The notes under the pieces: generated by a model
Seen by the model: the letters and a program-made list of their open reading frames with translations, nothing else
What the model was told of the DNA's origin: nothing
Databases searched by the model: none
IMG/VR virus record: IMGVR_UViG_3300035698_009004
Coordinates: 1 to 38,195 of that record
Direction: 5' to 3' (one strand)
Length of the DNA: 38,195 bases
DNA from: a virus
Part shown: positions 14,965-22,407 of the stretch, piece after piece
Layout: the number at the start of each line of letters is the position of its first letter
How positions within the stretch are numbered: position 1 is the first letter of the stretch
Made by a program: the position numbers and the translations under genes

Positions 14965-16779
14965 TTATCCGTATCGTTGAATGTTTCTTCGAACTGCTCT
15001 ATTAGCCGGTAAATCATTACTAACAGCGCTAGAATATATATCCCCGTTTTGCTCTAACCTATCCCGGAAAGATCGTTCATCAATGGTTTGAATGTAATAA
15101 TTGTTTACCGTTGTGTTGCCGCCCATATTCTCACCACGATTTAATCTGTTAAGATTATTTACACCTAAACCTTTCATAGCATTTCTATTAAGAACACCTT
15201 CACCGGCTAATAACGTTGCCGGGACCTCACCGCCGCTATGGAATTTCTGACGGTATCCAGAAGCAGACGGGCGGGCCCCGTAGCTTGACGACTGTCCGTG
15301 GTGCATGTACCCGCCGGCATGAGCCCCTGCCCCTGCGCCAATAAGTGTTCCAAATCCCATCTTAATAAATGCTTTTTGAATTCCGATTCTAATTAACATT
15401 TTTAATACTGTATCTCCAAAAGCAATTACAACATCTTCTAATTCCCTGAACTTACCGTGCATAGCGTTAAAGAATAAATCTTCCCATGACTTAAGAGATG
15501 CCTGCGCGAAACTCTTATTTAATTCGTCTCTTACCTTTTGAAATTCCTTTTCTCTTTCTTCCTGTTTTCTTTGAACCACGACTACTGCTTCTAAGTTCCG
15601 AGCTTCTGCTTTATCAAGAACTTCTTTCTCTTTCTTTTTTTCATTCAGCTGTTCTAATGTTAGAACCATCCTTACCCTTGCCGTTTGCAAGTTTTCTAGT
15701 GCCCTTAATTGTTTTTCATAAATTTCAGGGTTATTTGTTTTTAAAGCAAGTTCAGCAACTCTTGTCTGCATACTGATAAGGTTATCGTACATCCCTATCT
15801 TTTTAGTTAAATCCGCTTCTAATCCAGAAACAGGGCTGTCCATTAACTTGAGTAGTTTATTTGCTTTCTCTAATAGCTCATCGTAAAATGGAAGAACAAT
15901 GTCTTTTAATTTTAAAAACTTAACCATAAACGCACCGAGTTTTTCTTTAACATCGCTCCATTGATTACCTACTTTTGCTGTCTTACCGGCATACGTTTCA
16001 ATATCTTTTTGTGCTGCCCCGCCGAATTTCTTTTGAATAAATTCTAATACAGCTGCAAACTTTTCTGATTTTGGAATTGATTTATCAATTATAATACCGT
16101 ATCGAGACAGCTCCCCCGTGTAACCGGCGGCCGCTTTTGCAATAATTTGGGACGCGGATCCTAAATCCCTTCCGGTCCCGGTCGCAAAGTCAGCAGTTGC
16201 TTGAACGGCTTTTTCCATTTGAGAAGGAAGTACGCCACCAATAGAAATGAGTTTCTGCATGACTTCCATAATAGCTTCGTCACCGAACCGTGTTACTTTC
16301 TGAAAAGCCGCCGCCTGTTCTTGAAGTTGTTTATTAACATAAGCAGTTCCGGTCCCTTGTATCTGCATAGCAACGGACAATCTTTTTACAGCATCTTCTT
16401 GCCTCATCATAGCCGCTGTCAAAGAAGAAAATGCTCGCTGTAACGGACGGAAAACAAAAAACCATAAAAGCATGATGTTTCTTAACGCCCCAATTCGTCT
16501 ACGTAAACCTTCTGTCGCTACACGAAAGCGGCCTATTTCTTTCCTTGCCTTGTCCGTATGCTTTCCGGTTTTCTGCATAGAAGCACTCATTTGATCTAAT
16601 GATGTCTTCATTTCCTTACGGGATTTGTTCATTGACCTCTGCATACTTTTACGCATTTTCTCTATATCAGCAGAAAAGTTCTTTGCAGAATTAGATGATT
16701 TTTTGAATCCTCGTCTGATTTTTTCAGTAGCTAAATCATGGTATTCCGAAACGATTTGGATTTTATTCGGTTGTGTCAT
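14965..16779 (-). CDS. Tape measure protein
   Basis: 604 residues. A basic coiled-coil N-terminus (about 20-100) leads into a hydrophobic segment (ALRNIMLLWFFVFRPL, about 98-113), then an Ala-rich helical region and a long charged coiled coil (about 370-440). The C-terminus has GFGTLIGAGAGAHAGGYMHH and SGGEVPATLLAGEGVLNR, a very typical tape-measure ending. It fixes tail length and enters the host envelope at ejection. The modest length suggests a tail near 90 nm if about 1.5 angstrom per residue applies. It sits directly after the frameshifted chaperone pair, its standard position. Ribosome binding site AGGAG before the ATG. Confidence 0.9.
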   Translation of the reverse strand: MTQPNKIQIVSEYHDLATEKIRRGFKKSSNSAKNFSADIEKMRKSMQRSMNKSRKEMKTSLDQMSASMQKTGKHTDKARKEIGRFRVATEGLRRRIGALRNIMLLWFFVFRPLQRAFSSLTAAMMRQEDAVKRLSVAMQIQGTGTAYVNKQLQEQAAAFQKVTRFGDEAIMEVMQKLISIGGVLPSQMEKAVQATADFATGTGRDLGSASQIIAKAAAGYTGELSRYGIIIDKSIPKSEKFAAVLEFIQKKFGGAAQKDIETYAGKTAKVGNQWSDVKEKLGAFMVKFLKLKDIVLPFYDELLEKANKLLKLMDSPVSGLEADLTKKIGMYDNLISMQTRVAELALKTNNPEIYEKQLRALENLQTARVRMVLTLEQLNEKKKEKEVLDKAEARNLEAVVVVQRKQEEREKEFQKVRDELNKSFAQASLKSWEDLFFNAMHGKFRELEDVVIAFGDTVLKMLIRIGIQKAFIKMGFGTLIGAGAGAHAGGYMHHGQSSSYGARPSASGYRQKFHSGGEVPATLLAGEGVLNRNAMKGLGVNNLNRLNRGENMGGNTTVNNYYIQTIDERSFRDRLEQNGDIYSSAVSNDLPANRAVRRNIQRYG

Positions 16780-16787
16780 GCGGACTC

Positions 16788-17063
16788 CTATTTAATATCC
16801 TTATACCGACTCTTTTCTCTATGTACTTCTGCTGCTTCAAGTATATCGAAAATATCCATTAGCTTTACTGGCTGTTCTGATTTCGTTCCTCGAAACGGTA
16901 AGTATCCTTGTTTATAATCCGAGTACAATCTAATAAAATCTTTTACGTCAGGCCGGATATACTTCGCGGGACATCTGAATATTTCTTTTCCGTCAACAAC
17001 ATACTGAACACGTTCCGTCGGTTCATCACATCCCCGAAACTTCCGGAGTTCTGGTTTGTTCAT
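16788..17063 (-). CDS. Tail assembly chaperone, T-part reached by -1 frameshift
   Basis: A 91-codon frame just upstream of the tape-measure gene. The ATG at 17063 has no ribosome binding site, and the same frame stays open without a stop or ATG/GTG/TTG start back to the slippery site at 17114-17120. Reading through adds 17 residues (LELAVEVSSLGLNCHDC). The added CHDC joins Cys at RGCDE and FRCPA to make a plausible zinc site that the ATG-started form would lack. I infer it is made only as the second half of a G-GT type fusion (about 241 residues, 16788-17512), as in lambda, which loads the tape measure during tail assembly. Confidence 0.7.
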   Translation of the reverse strand: MNKPELRKFRGCDEPTERVQYVVDGKEIFRCPAKYIRPDVKDFIRLYSDYKQGYLPFRGTKSEQPVKLMDIFDILEAAEVHREKSRYKDIK

Positions 17064-17071
17064 ACAATCAT

Positions 17072-17121
17072 GGCAGTTGAGCCCCAGAGAAGAAACTTCA
17101 ACCGCCAGTTCTAGTTTTTTT
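17072..17121 (-). promoter_or_regulatory. Programmed -1 ribosomal frameshift signal
   Basis: On the minus strand the 3' end of the upstream gene reads GAA AAA AAC TAG. The heptamer A AAA AAC (17120-17114) is in the correct phase for simultaneous -1 slippage. Seven bases later a 9-bp stem starts: GGCGGTTGA (17106-17098) pairs with TCAACTGCC (17080-17072) with one G-U pair and a 17-base loop. Slippery site, spacer and stem all fit the classic arrangement, and the new frame runs into the next ORF. Confidence 0.8.
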
Positions 17122-17512
17122 CAAGGTCCTCGCCAACTTGGTTTTCGCCCCAGATAACGTCAGACAATTCGTAAATATCGAATAACGGGATCCTTCTTAA
17201 CAGATCTTCAGGTACAACGTCAGATTCCCTGTCGAACAGTTTTTCTTTTTCTGTCCGGAATTCTAACGTACCGAAATTTCTCCATCCTTTAAGTCCAAAT
17301 TTCACAATCGCAAAAGCATCGATACCTTCATCATTCTTTTCAACAACAGGTTTTCCTTCTTCATCTTTTGTAACCTTTAAATTTGATTTAAGCATGCGTG
17401 ATTTTTCAACAGAGTCAATAGGTCCAATAATCCATACAGTCGGGTTATCGCTTTTCACATCACTCTTTAAAATATAATCTTTGGTTTCTCCTACGGCAAT
17501 AGGGTCAATCAT
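17111..17512 (-). CDS. Tail assembly chaperone, G-part
   Basis: The ATG at 17512 follows TAAGGAGA and gives 133 residues starting MIDPIAVGETKDYIL; the frame is open further upstream but overlaps the previous gene. It is an alpha/beta protein with IIGPIDSVEKSRML and VKFGLKGWRNF, patterns seen in small phage proteins upstream of tape-measure genes. The last codons contain the slippery heptamer, so a fraction of ribosomes should make the longer fusion with the downstream frame. In the lambda model G and GT bind the tape measure and recruit tail tube subunits. Assignment rests on position plus the frameshift signal. Confidence 0.75.
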   Translation of the reverse strand: MIDPIAVGETKDYILKSDVKSDNPTVWIIGPIDSVEKSRMLKSNLKVTKDEEGKPVVEKNDEGIDAFAIVKFGLKGWRNFGTLEFRTEKEKLFDRESDVVPEDLLRRIPLFDIYELSDVIWGENQVGEDLEKN

Positions 17513-17523
17513 CTTTTTTCTCC

Positions 17524-18027
17524 TTACGTTAAACTTATTTTTATATATTTTGGTGGAGCATCTTTTATTTGTTTTTTCGCCCACCTCGCCATACGTGCTC
17601 GTGCATATTTTCGAGTAGCCGGTGAAATACCAATAAACGGACGTGCTACCCTTCCACCTTTAGTAGGTACGCCTTGTTCTTGATGAATCAACGCAACTAA
17701 ATCTCGTCGAGGACTACCAACACCGCGAACACTTACGGCGTATCTATTCTTACCAATCTTCTTTGTATAAATGTTTCTAAACATCATAGCTGTTGCGTGT
17801 AACGCACCTTCCGGCCATGTATATCCTTTTTTCCTTTTACGTTTAATTGTTTCTTCTTTTAACGGGGCAAACGCACCTCCTAGTCCATACGGAGATTTCT
17901 GCTGACGAATATTCCGTTTAGAATCTTCAACGATCTTTTTAGATATCTGTTCTAACGGAATACTCGCATCAGAAAGTTTCGGTATTTTGAAATTCATGGT
18001 TATTTCAAATCTAAACTCACTTGCCAT
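17524..18027 (-). CDS. Tail completion / virion morphogenesis protein (Mu gpG, P2 S-like)
   Basis: I start at the ATG at 18027, four bases after the tail tube stop; the frame continues upstream only because the poly-Ser region is open in all frames. The 167-residue basic protein has a helical N-terminus, then FAPLKEETIKRKRKKG, ALHATAMMFRNI, VALIHQEQG and RPFIGIS. These match the order of conserved blocks in phage virion morphogenesis proteins (PF05069 type: W-x-P-L, L-x-x-T-G-x-L, H-Q-x-G, R-P-F-L-G). They act at head-tail joining or tail completion. Neighbours on both sides are tail genes. Confidence 0.65.
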   Translation of the reverse strand: MASEFRFEITMNFKIPKLSDASIPLEQISKKIVEDSKRNIRQQKSPYGLGGAFAPLKEETIKRKRKKGYTWPEGALHATAMMFRNIYTKKIGKNRYAVSVRGVGSPRRDLVALIHQEQGVPTKGGRVARPFIGISPATRKYARARMARWAKKQIKDAPPKYIKISLT

Positions 18028-18031
18028 AATT

Positions 18032-19036
18032 TTATCCAGACGAACTTGAACTTGACGAGCTCGATGAAGAAGAAGAACTCGACGATGAAGAAGTTCCAAA
18101 TGTTAAACTAAACTCATCGTCCCCTGTATCTGAATCACTGGTACATATTTCACACGTTGCGTTAATAACGCCGATTCCCTCTCGATCGCCTTTTGTTACT
18201 CCGGTATATCTTACAGCCGGTAAAGATAATTCCAGGAGGTTACCGTTAGAATCATTTATCCGGATCGTAACCGCCGCTGTTGTTCGAGCAAGCAACTTAG
18301 AATAATAATCATGGGTTGCAATCGCAACGAGTTCCGGGTCAAATGTCATAACGGGATTGCGACCAGTAACTTTAGCGTAGTCAATTCCGCTCGCATCTGA
18401 CGGTTTTGGGGAAATAACAATATCGTTCTGCATATCGATTTCCATATTATCAAGAGTAAGAATATCCCCGAAAATATCGACCGTAGCGCCCATGAACATA
18501 AACGGCACCTGCGCCGGATAAGAAGGAGATAGAAGGGCCGTGTCTGCATGAGATGAATATTTACCTTTAAAATCGAATTCACACATGACAGGTTCACCGA
18601 CTTTAAACTGGAACTTAGCGTTTCCGGCACACCCGGCTAATGTCTTTGTTATTCCATCAAGGAACTCTTTAATTGTGCATGTCGTAAAACTGCTGGAGAT
18701 AGGTGTGATTATATTAGACACACCTGCTGACAATGCCTCTGCAAAACCACATGCTTTTAAACAAGGAGAAATAGGGACGGTCGTGCCTTTACTTCCGGAC
18801 GCGGGTGCCATTAACTCTGCGCGGAAAGTCGCTGTTCCTAATCGTGCCCCGGGTTCAGAGACAATGTTCGACATGTGTTTCATTACCGGCCTGCGTTCGT
18901 GCTGTTCAGGAACAATATCAATTACGGGGTCATACGCCAATAATTGAGCTTGCGCTGCAGCAATGGTTTCAGCGACACCGCTGTTGGTTTCTGTTTTTAC
19001 GCCTAACTGGCCAATCCTTGTTATTTTTGACACCAT
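18032..19036 (-). CDS. Major tail tube protein with poly-Ser C-terminus
   Basis: 334 residues after a strong ribosome binding site (AAGGAGG). The fold looks beta-rich, with VSEPGARLGTATFRAEL near residue 60, as in tail tube proteins, and it lies between the tail terminator and the chaperone/tape-measure genes, where the tube gene is expected. After FSLTFGT the C-terminus is about 18 serines plus a final Gly. Because six copies form each ring, the tube would display over a hundred such tails. Several cysteines are present (about 5-6). Tube identity is inferred from position, size and pattern. Confidence 0.75.
   Translation of the reverse strand: MVSKITRIGQLGVKTETNSGVAETIAAAQAQLLAYDPVIDIVPEQHERRPVMKHMSNIVSEPGARLGTATFRAELMAPASGSKGTTVPISPCLKACGFAEALSAGVSNIITPISSSFTTCTIKEFLDGITKTLAGCAGNAKFQFKVGEPVMCEFDFKGKYSSHADTALLSPSYPAQVPFMFMGATVDIFGDILTLDNMEIDMQNDIVISPKPSDASGIDYAKVTGRNPVMTFDPELVAIATHDYYSKLLARTTAAVTIRINDSNGNLLELSLPAVRYTGVTKGDREGIGVINATCEICTSDSDTGDDEFSLTFGTSSSSSSSSSSSSSSSSSSG
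18038..18091 (-). repeat. Poly-serine C-terminal tail of tail tube protein
   Basis: About 18 consecutive Ser codons of mixed TCN/AGT type before a final Gly and the stop. Confidence 0.92.
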
Positions 19037-19058
19037 TTCAAAACCTCCTTGATGGTTA

Positions 19059-19508
19059 TTAAAAGACTATCCGTTCTGCAACGGATAGATTAATCTCAAC
19101 TATATGGCATAAAACATCGCCGAGTTTCCCTTCTGAAAAGGTCCACGTAATCGGGAAATTAACAATATTGGCAACTCCGTTTAATGTTGGTTGACTACGG
19201 AATTCATTTATAACTAAATCCGTTAAGTCCTGGAATGTTTTTTCACTTGCGAGCTCGTCACTTAGTGCATAGAAACCGCGAATAATAAAGTTATGTGTAC
19301 GATCTTCCCGGCCACCGGATCCTCCGTAAGGGTCACTATCTCCGGTTACGCGCTGTATTTCCCACGTATTGACCTTTGAATCTTTAATAAACAGATCCTT
19401 ATATGATTCCCAATGATTCACGAACCGTTTATAATCGTACACCGTACCGATGCCGGATGCCAATTCGATCAATGTTTTAATTTGTGTGCGTACCAAAGAT
19501 AGTGACAT
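19059..19508 (-). CDS. Probable tail terminator protein
   Basis: 149 residues. It has the helix-then-beta layout of small tail terminator proteins: MSLSLVRTQIKTLIEL, later DRTHNFIIRGFYAL and LCHIVEINLSVAE at the end. The gene sits just before the tail tube gene, the standard position of lambda U-like proteins that cap the growing tail. Its ATG overlaps the stop of the HNH gene by one base, so that insertion has kept translational coupling. No catalytic motif. Confidence 0.6.
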   Translation of the reverse strand: MSLSLVRTQIKTLIELASGIGTVYDYKRFVNHWESYKDLFIKDSKVNTWEIQRVTGDSDPYGGSGGREDRTHNFIIRGFYALSDELASEKTFQDLTDLVINEFRSQPTLNGVANIVNFPITWTFSEGKLGDVLCHIVEINLSVAERIVF

Positions 19509-19912
19509 TATGGATTCCTTTGTTTATAATGTAATATTTTATGGCAATTAGAACAAAGCAATATGCAATTCTTCAATTTTTCAGTTAATTTTTCTATGGA
19601 ACAACCATAAAAATTAATTCCAAGAGACTCTTTTTCTTTCGGTTCTAAATGATGAAACTCATAACAACATAATTCAAATTTGCCATTACATGCTGAACAT
19701 TTTCCACCTTTTAAGTCTACAAAACATTGTTTTCGTTTCGCATGCCTCGCACGAAAATTCTTCTTTATATAAGCTTTGGTATAAGCCTTGGTATAAGCCT
19801 TTCCACGTTCTTTTTTCTTTTCTGGATATTTTTCTGTATAAGCCCTATTATGTTTTTTAACTTTTTCTTTATTGTTTTTTCTCCAATTACGTTTGTATTC
19901 TTTTGTAATCAT
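19508..19912 (-). CDS. HNH endonuclease (free-standing homing type)
   Basis: 134 residues. A very basic N-terminus (Lys/Tyr-rich, with AYTKAYTKAY repeats) is followed by CSAC, then FHHLEPKEK, a helix, and CILLCSNCHKILH. CxxC plus CSNC supply the zinc site and the HH/N/H residues form the His-Asn-His active site. Such genes are mobile and commonly sit between phage structural genes, cutting alleles that lack them. It interrupts the head-tail joining block between connector and tail terminator. Its base composition is more A/T-rich than its neighbours, consistent with separate transfer. Confidence 0.85.
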   Translation of the reverse strand: MITKEYKRNWRKNNKEKVKKHNRAYTEKYPEKKKERGKAYTKAYTKAYIKKNFRARHAKRKQCFVDLKGGKCSACNGKFELCCYEFHHLEPKEKESLGINFYGCSIEKLTEKLKNCILLCSNCHKILHYKQRNP

Positions 19913-20035
19913 AATATATATATTTTATTTAGGGGTAGAGAAACAAGGAAGGGAAACGTATAGACACGTTTCTTAGGTAGGGCAATTCTTCCTATGATCT
20001 CCGCCTTTATAAACATCTTTGCCTGGGGATAAATT
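19913..20035 (-). other. Short non-coding leader of HNH gene
   Basis: About 120 bases with an inverted repeat (GAAACGT at 19953-19959, ACGTTTC at 19966-19972, 6-base loop) and an A/T-rich stretch before the HNH start. It may have arrived with the HNH gene. I see no clear promoter or intron core. Confidence 0.35.
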
Positions 20036-20782
20036 TTATCGGTACGCGGAAGGATGCGTAAGATAATCGCCAAGAGAACCGGGAAGTTTAATATCGAGAT
20101 CCCTTACAACAACGCTTGCCGCTGCTTTACCTTTAGCGTCGCCAAGACCCATCAATGCCTTATAAACGTCTTGACGTTCTTTCGCCATTTCAACGTACTG
20201 GTCAGACTTGCGTTGGTAATCGACACTATCAGCATCGATCGTTGGTTCTGATGATTGCGCGAATTTAGCCGCTAGAGCCCAGAAACAAAGAGCCGCTGTT
20301 AAGTTAATAACAGCTTCTGAATCGCCATCGTTGATACTGTTAGATTCCGCTAATAACGTATGCGGAAGCGCATATTCAAATCGCATAACCCGGCCTGTAG
20401 CCGGAATGAAATGTGTTGTTTTAAAGTAAAGAGTCGCTGTACCGGAAACGTTTTTCTTATAAAACATGTAATAGTTTTCATCGACATAAACAGGGTTCTG
20501 GACCGAATAAGTGCTGGTATGCGCCGGGTATTCGATTCTGCTTTTTATATAAGAAAACCCTTCAACCCAATCCGTTAATATCGTATTACCTTCTCCGATA
20601 CTCCACTCGTAAGTCGATCCGTCACCGGTAATTTCAGATACCTTTACCCTGGGTCGGTCTTTTGAAAATATCAAAACCGCCTGATCTAAAAATCGGTGAA
20701 CGTCGTCGGGTTCAAGAAACTCTGCTGCATCTTGAATAAGCGCCCTTGACCTTGCTATATAATCTTCGTGTTCTAATGACAT
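20036..20782 (-). CDS. Head-tail connector / adaptor protein
   Basis: 248 residues. The N-terminal helices (DYIARSRALIQDAAEFL, DVHRFLDQAVLIFSKDRP) and the C-terminal helix with long polar tail are typical of connector proteins that bind under the portal. Between them lies a beta-rich insert. The segment INLTAALCFWALAAKFAQSS followed by YQRKSDQYVEMAKE is common in this class. It is encoded after the presumed decoration proteins and before tail genes. Assignment is by pattern and order. Confidence 0.6.
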   Translation of the reverse strand: MSLEHEDYIARSRALIQDAAEFLEPDDVHRFLDQAVLIFSKDRPRVKVSEITGDGSTYEWSIGEGNTILTDWVEGFSYIKSRIEYPAHTSTYSVQNPVYVDENYYMFYKKNVSGTATLYFKTTHFIPATGRVMRFEYALPHTLLAESNSINDGDSEAVINLTAALCFWALAAKFAQSSEPTIDADSVDYQRKSDQYVEMAKERQDVYKALMGLGDAKGKAAASVVVRDLDIKLPGSLGDYLTHPSAYR

Positions 20783-20786
20783 AATA

Positions 20787-21089
20787 TTATTCGTGATATA
20801 TTTTTACTATATCTCCGGCTCCTAAACCGGTTTGCCCTTCATCAAAATCAAAAACTAAACCGTTTGTAAAAAGAGCAGGTTCGAAATTCTTCTCCGCTTG
20901 AAGTTGCGCGTTTTGATGAATAACAATAATTGGATTATCATTCGTGTCTTCTAACGTCAGAATATCGCCGTCAGCAGCAGAAATGAGTTCAACTTTTGTG
21001 ATGTTAAGTGGATGCCCTGGGGCACGGATGGTTACGTGAGCGCTGAACGTATCTAAGATGATTGGATTTGTATTTACATTGTTTGACAT
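20787..21089 (-). CDS. Small structural protein, unknown
   Basis: 100 residues with alternating beta pattern (HVTIRAPGHPLNITKVELIS) and no cysteine. A strong ribosome binding site (AAGGAGA) precedes the ATG. It lies four bases upstream of the connector gene and after the poly-Ser paralogues, so it is probably a head or neck protein. Not recognised. Confidence 0.6.
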   Translation of the reverse strand: MSNNVNTNPIILDTFSAHVTIRAPGHPLNITKVELISAADGDILTLEDTNDNPIIVIHQNAQLQAEKNFEPALFTNGLVFDFDEGQTGLGAGDIVKIYHE

Positions 21090-21127
21090 ATCTTCGTCTC
21101 CTTGTTCGTTTCTTTAACAGAATTAAG

Positions 21128-21153
21128 ATCAGGGCGGGGTTAACCGCCCTGAT
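21128..21153 (-). other. Intergenic hairpin 1 (10-bp stem, GGTTAA loop)
   Basis: ATCAGGGCGG (21128-21137) pairs perfectly with CCGCCCTGAT (21144-21153) over a 6-base loop. It lies between the second poly-Ser paralogue and the next gene. No T-run follows on the minus strand, so RNA stabilisation or processing is as likely as termination. Confidence 0.7.
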
Positions 21154-21163
21154 TGCTTGGTTG

Positions 21164-21568
21164 TTAAGTGCTACTTGAACTTGAACTTGAACTTGAACTG
21201 GAGGAGGAAGAAGAAGATCCACTTGCCTGGACTTTGGTTGACAGTGCGTACCAATATGAACCGTCACACCAGAAATCCGTCGTTTCATATTTAGCAACAA
21301 GCGCTGTATCGTAAGCCGCTCCGCCGCCGCCGAATCCGGCCGCAACGTAAACGTTTGCCTGGTCGCTTGTTGTTACACGAACAAGAATCCCTTTTAAATT
21401 TTCGGAAGCTGCCGGCAATGTGATTGTCGCGTTCCCGCCGGTTACCTTAAGAAACTGATTACCGTCTTCCAGGATGTTGTTTTCCGTTAAGGAATAATCA
21501 GCTGATTTAGATAACGTTGTTCCTAATTGGTTTGCTGCTTGATATTTGTATCTCGTTCTTTTAGACAT
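21164..21568 (-). CDS. Presumed capsid decoration protein with poly-Ser tail, copy 2
   Basis: I start at the ATG at 21568, after GGAGGG; an upstream ATG would put the site inside the gene. The 134-residue product has a beta-rich domain (residues 1-115) closely related to the next upstream gene: shared ADYSLTE-NIL, NQF, LPAASE, VYVAAGFGGGGA-YD and ADFWCDGSYWYA-type blocks. After QASG about 16 serines and a Thr finish the protein. The location just after the major capsid gene, and likely high expression, suggest a head decoration protein. That role is inferred. Confidence 0.65.
   Translation of the reverse strand: MSKRTRYKYQAANQLGTTLSKSADYSLTENNILEDGNQFLKVTGGNATITLPAASENLKGILVRVTTSDQANVYVAAGFGGGGAAYDTALVAKYETTDFWCDGSYWYALSTKVQASGSSSSSSSSSSSSSSSST
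21167..21220 (-). repeat. Poly-serine C-terminal tail, decoration copy 2
   Basis: About 17 Ser codons, mixed TCN/AGT, just before the terminal Thr and stop. Confidence 0.9.
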
Positions 21569-21613
21569 TTTAATTCCCTCCAATTAACATTAAGTATTTC
21601 TCAACTTAACAGC

Positions 21614-21635
21614 TGCGGGGGCCCTTACCCCCGCA
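21614..21635 (-). other. Intergenic hairpin 2 (8-bp GC stem)
   Basis: TGCGGGGG (21614-21621) pairs with CCCCCGCA (21628-21635) around CCCTTA. The adjoining 19 bases at 21632-21650 (CGCATAGCCATTAATATTA) also occur beside hairpin 3, so the intergenic region was duplicated together with the paralogous genes. Confidence 0.7.
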
Positions 21636-21647
21636 TAGCCATTAATA

Positions 21648-22319
21648 TTAGTCACTGCTCGAAGAACTCGAAGAACTAGAACTTGACGAACTAGAACTTG
21701 AACTCAACGAACTTGAACTCGATGAAGATGAGCTCGATGAAGATGAACTAGAACTTGAAGAACTTGAACTCGAACTTAATGAACTTGAAGAACTCGAACT
21801 TGAAGAACTCGAACTTGAAGAACTTGAACTCGACAAACTTGAACTCGAAGAAGATGAGCTCGATGAAGAACTAGAACTAAAAGAACTTGAACTCGAAGAA
21901 CTTGAACTCGAAGAACTTGAACTCGAGGATGAACTCGAAGAACTTGACGCTTGCGCTGTACCGCTGACATCTACATTATACGCGTACCAATATGAACCGT
22001 CACACCAGAAATCCGCTGTTTCATACTGGCCTAAATTTGCAATATCATAATTTGCACCGCCGCCACCAAACCCGGCCGCAACGTAAACGTAACCACGATT
22101 CGTTGTCGTGACTCTGACAACAATACCTCTTAATGGTTCACTAGCCGCAGGGAGTGTTAACTTCGCGTGAGTGGTGAGCTTTATGAATTGATTTCCGTTT
22201 TGAAGAATATTATCTTCGGTGAGAGAATAATCTGCATCCTTCGATAAAACAGTACCAAATTGGTTTGCAACCTGGTACTCAAAAGCTGTTTTCTTTTTGT
22301 GTTGTGTTCTTCCTGCCAT
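21648..22319 (-). CDS. Presumed capsid decoration protein with ~98-residue poly-Ser tail, copy 1
   Basis: 223 residues. Residues 1-124 are a beta-rich domain homologous to the following gene, with a long Gly run (AAGFGGGGANYD) and an aromatic block (FWCDGSYWYAY). From residue 125 to 222 the protein is serine with a few Leu and one Phe, ending in Asp. So nearly half of it is low-complexity tail. It follows the major capsid gene and is preceded by GGAGG. If it decorates the capsid, each head would carry a dense serine brush. A head-fibre role is the alternative. Confidence 0.65.
   Translation of the reverse strand: MAGRTQHKKKTAFEYQVANQFGTVLSKDADYSLTEDNILQNGNQFIKLTTHAKLTLPAASEPLRGIVVRVTTTNRGYVYVAAGFGGGGANYDIANLGQYETADFWCDGSYWYAYNVDVSGTAQASSSSSSSSSSSSSSSSSSSSSSFSSSSSSSSSSSSSSLSSSSSSSSSSSSSSSSSSLSSSSSSSSSSSSSSSSSSSSSSSLSSSSSSSSSSSSSSSSSD
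21654..21947 (-). repeat. Poly-serine C-terminal tail, decoration copy 1
   Basis: About 98 codons, nearly all Ser, with mixed TCN/AGT codons and occasional Leu or Phe, each of which can be one base change from a Ser codon. Confidence 0.93.
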
Positions 22320-22361
22320 GATTAATCCTCCATTAGATTTAGCATTTTTCAGCTAAACAGC

Positions 22362-22385
22362 TGCGAGGGGGGTTAACCCCTCGCA
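22362..22385 (-). other. Intergenic hairpin 3 (9-bp stem, GGTTAA loop)
   Basis: TGCGAGGGG (22362-22370) pairs with CCCCTCGCA (22377-22385). It sits between the major capsid gene and decoration copy 1. The loop matches hairpin 1 and the flank matches hairpin 2. No U-run follows; a role in mRNA stability or in setting relative levels of capsid and decoration proteins is inferred. Confidence 0.7.
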
Positions 22386-22407
22386 TAGCCATTAATATTA
22401 GATTAAT

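Noticed and set aside
18028-18099. Longer N-terminus of the tail completion protein
   Set aside because: It overlaps the tail tube Ser tract out of frame; the ATG at 18027 directly after the tube stop fits better.
19508-20035. Group I intron carrying the HNH gene
   Set aside because: Flanking genes are complete on both sides and I see no conserved intron core; a free-standing homing gene is simpler.
21004-21345. Minus-strand 113-codon ORF overlapping two structural genes
   Set aside because: It is out of frame with both the poly-Ser decoration gene and the following gene, and has no ribosome binding site.
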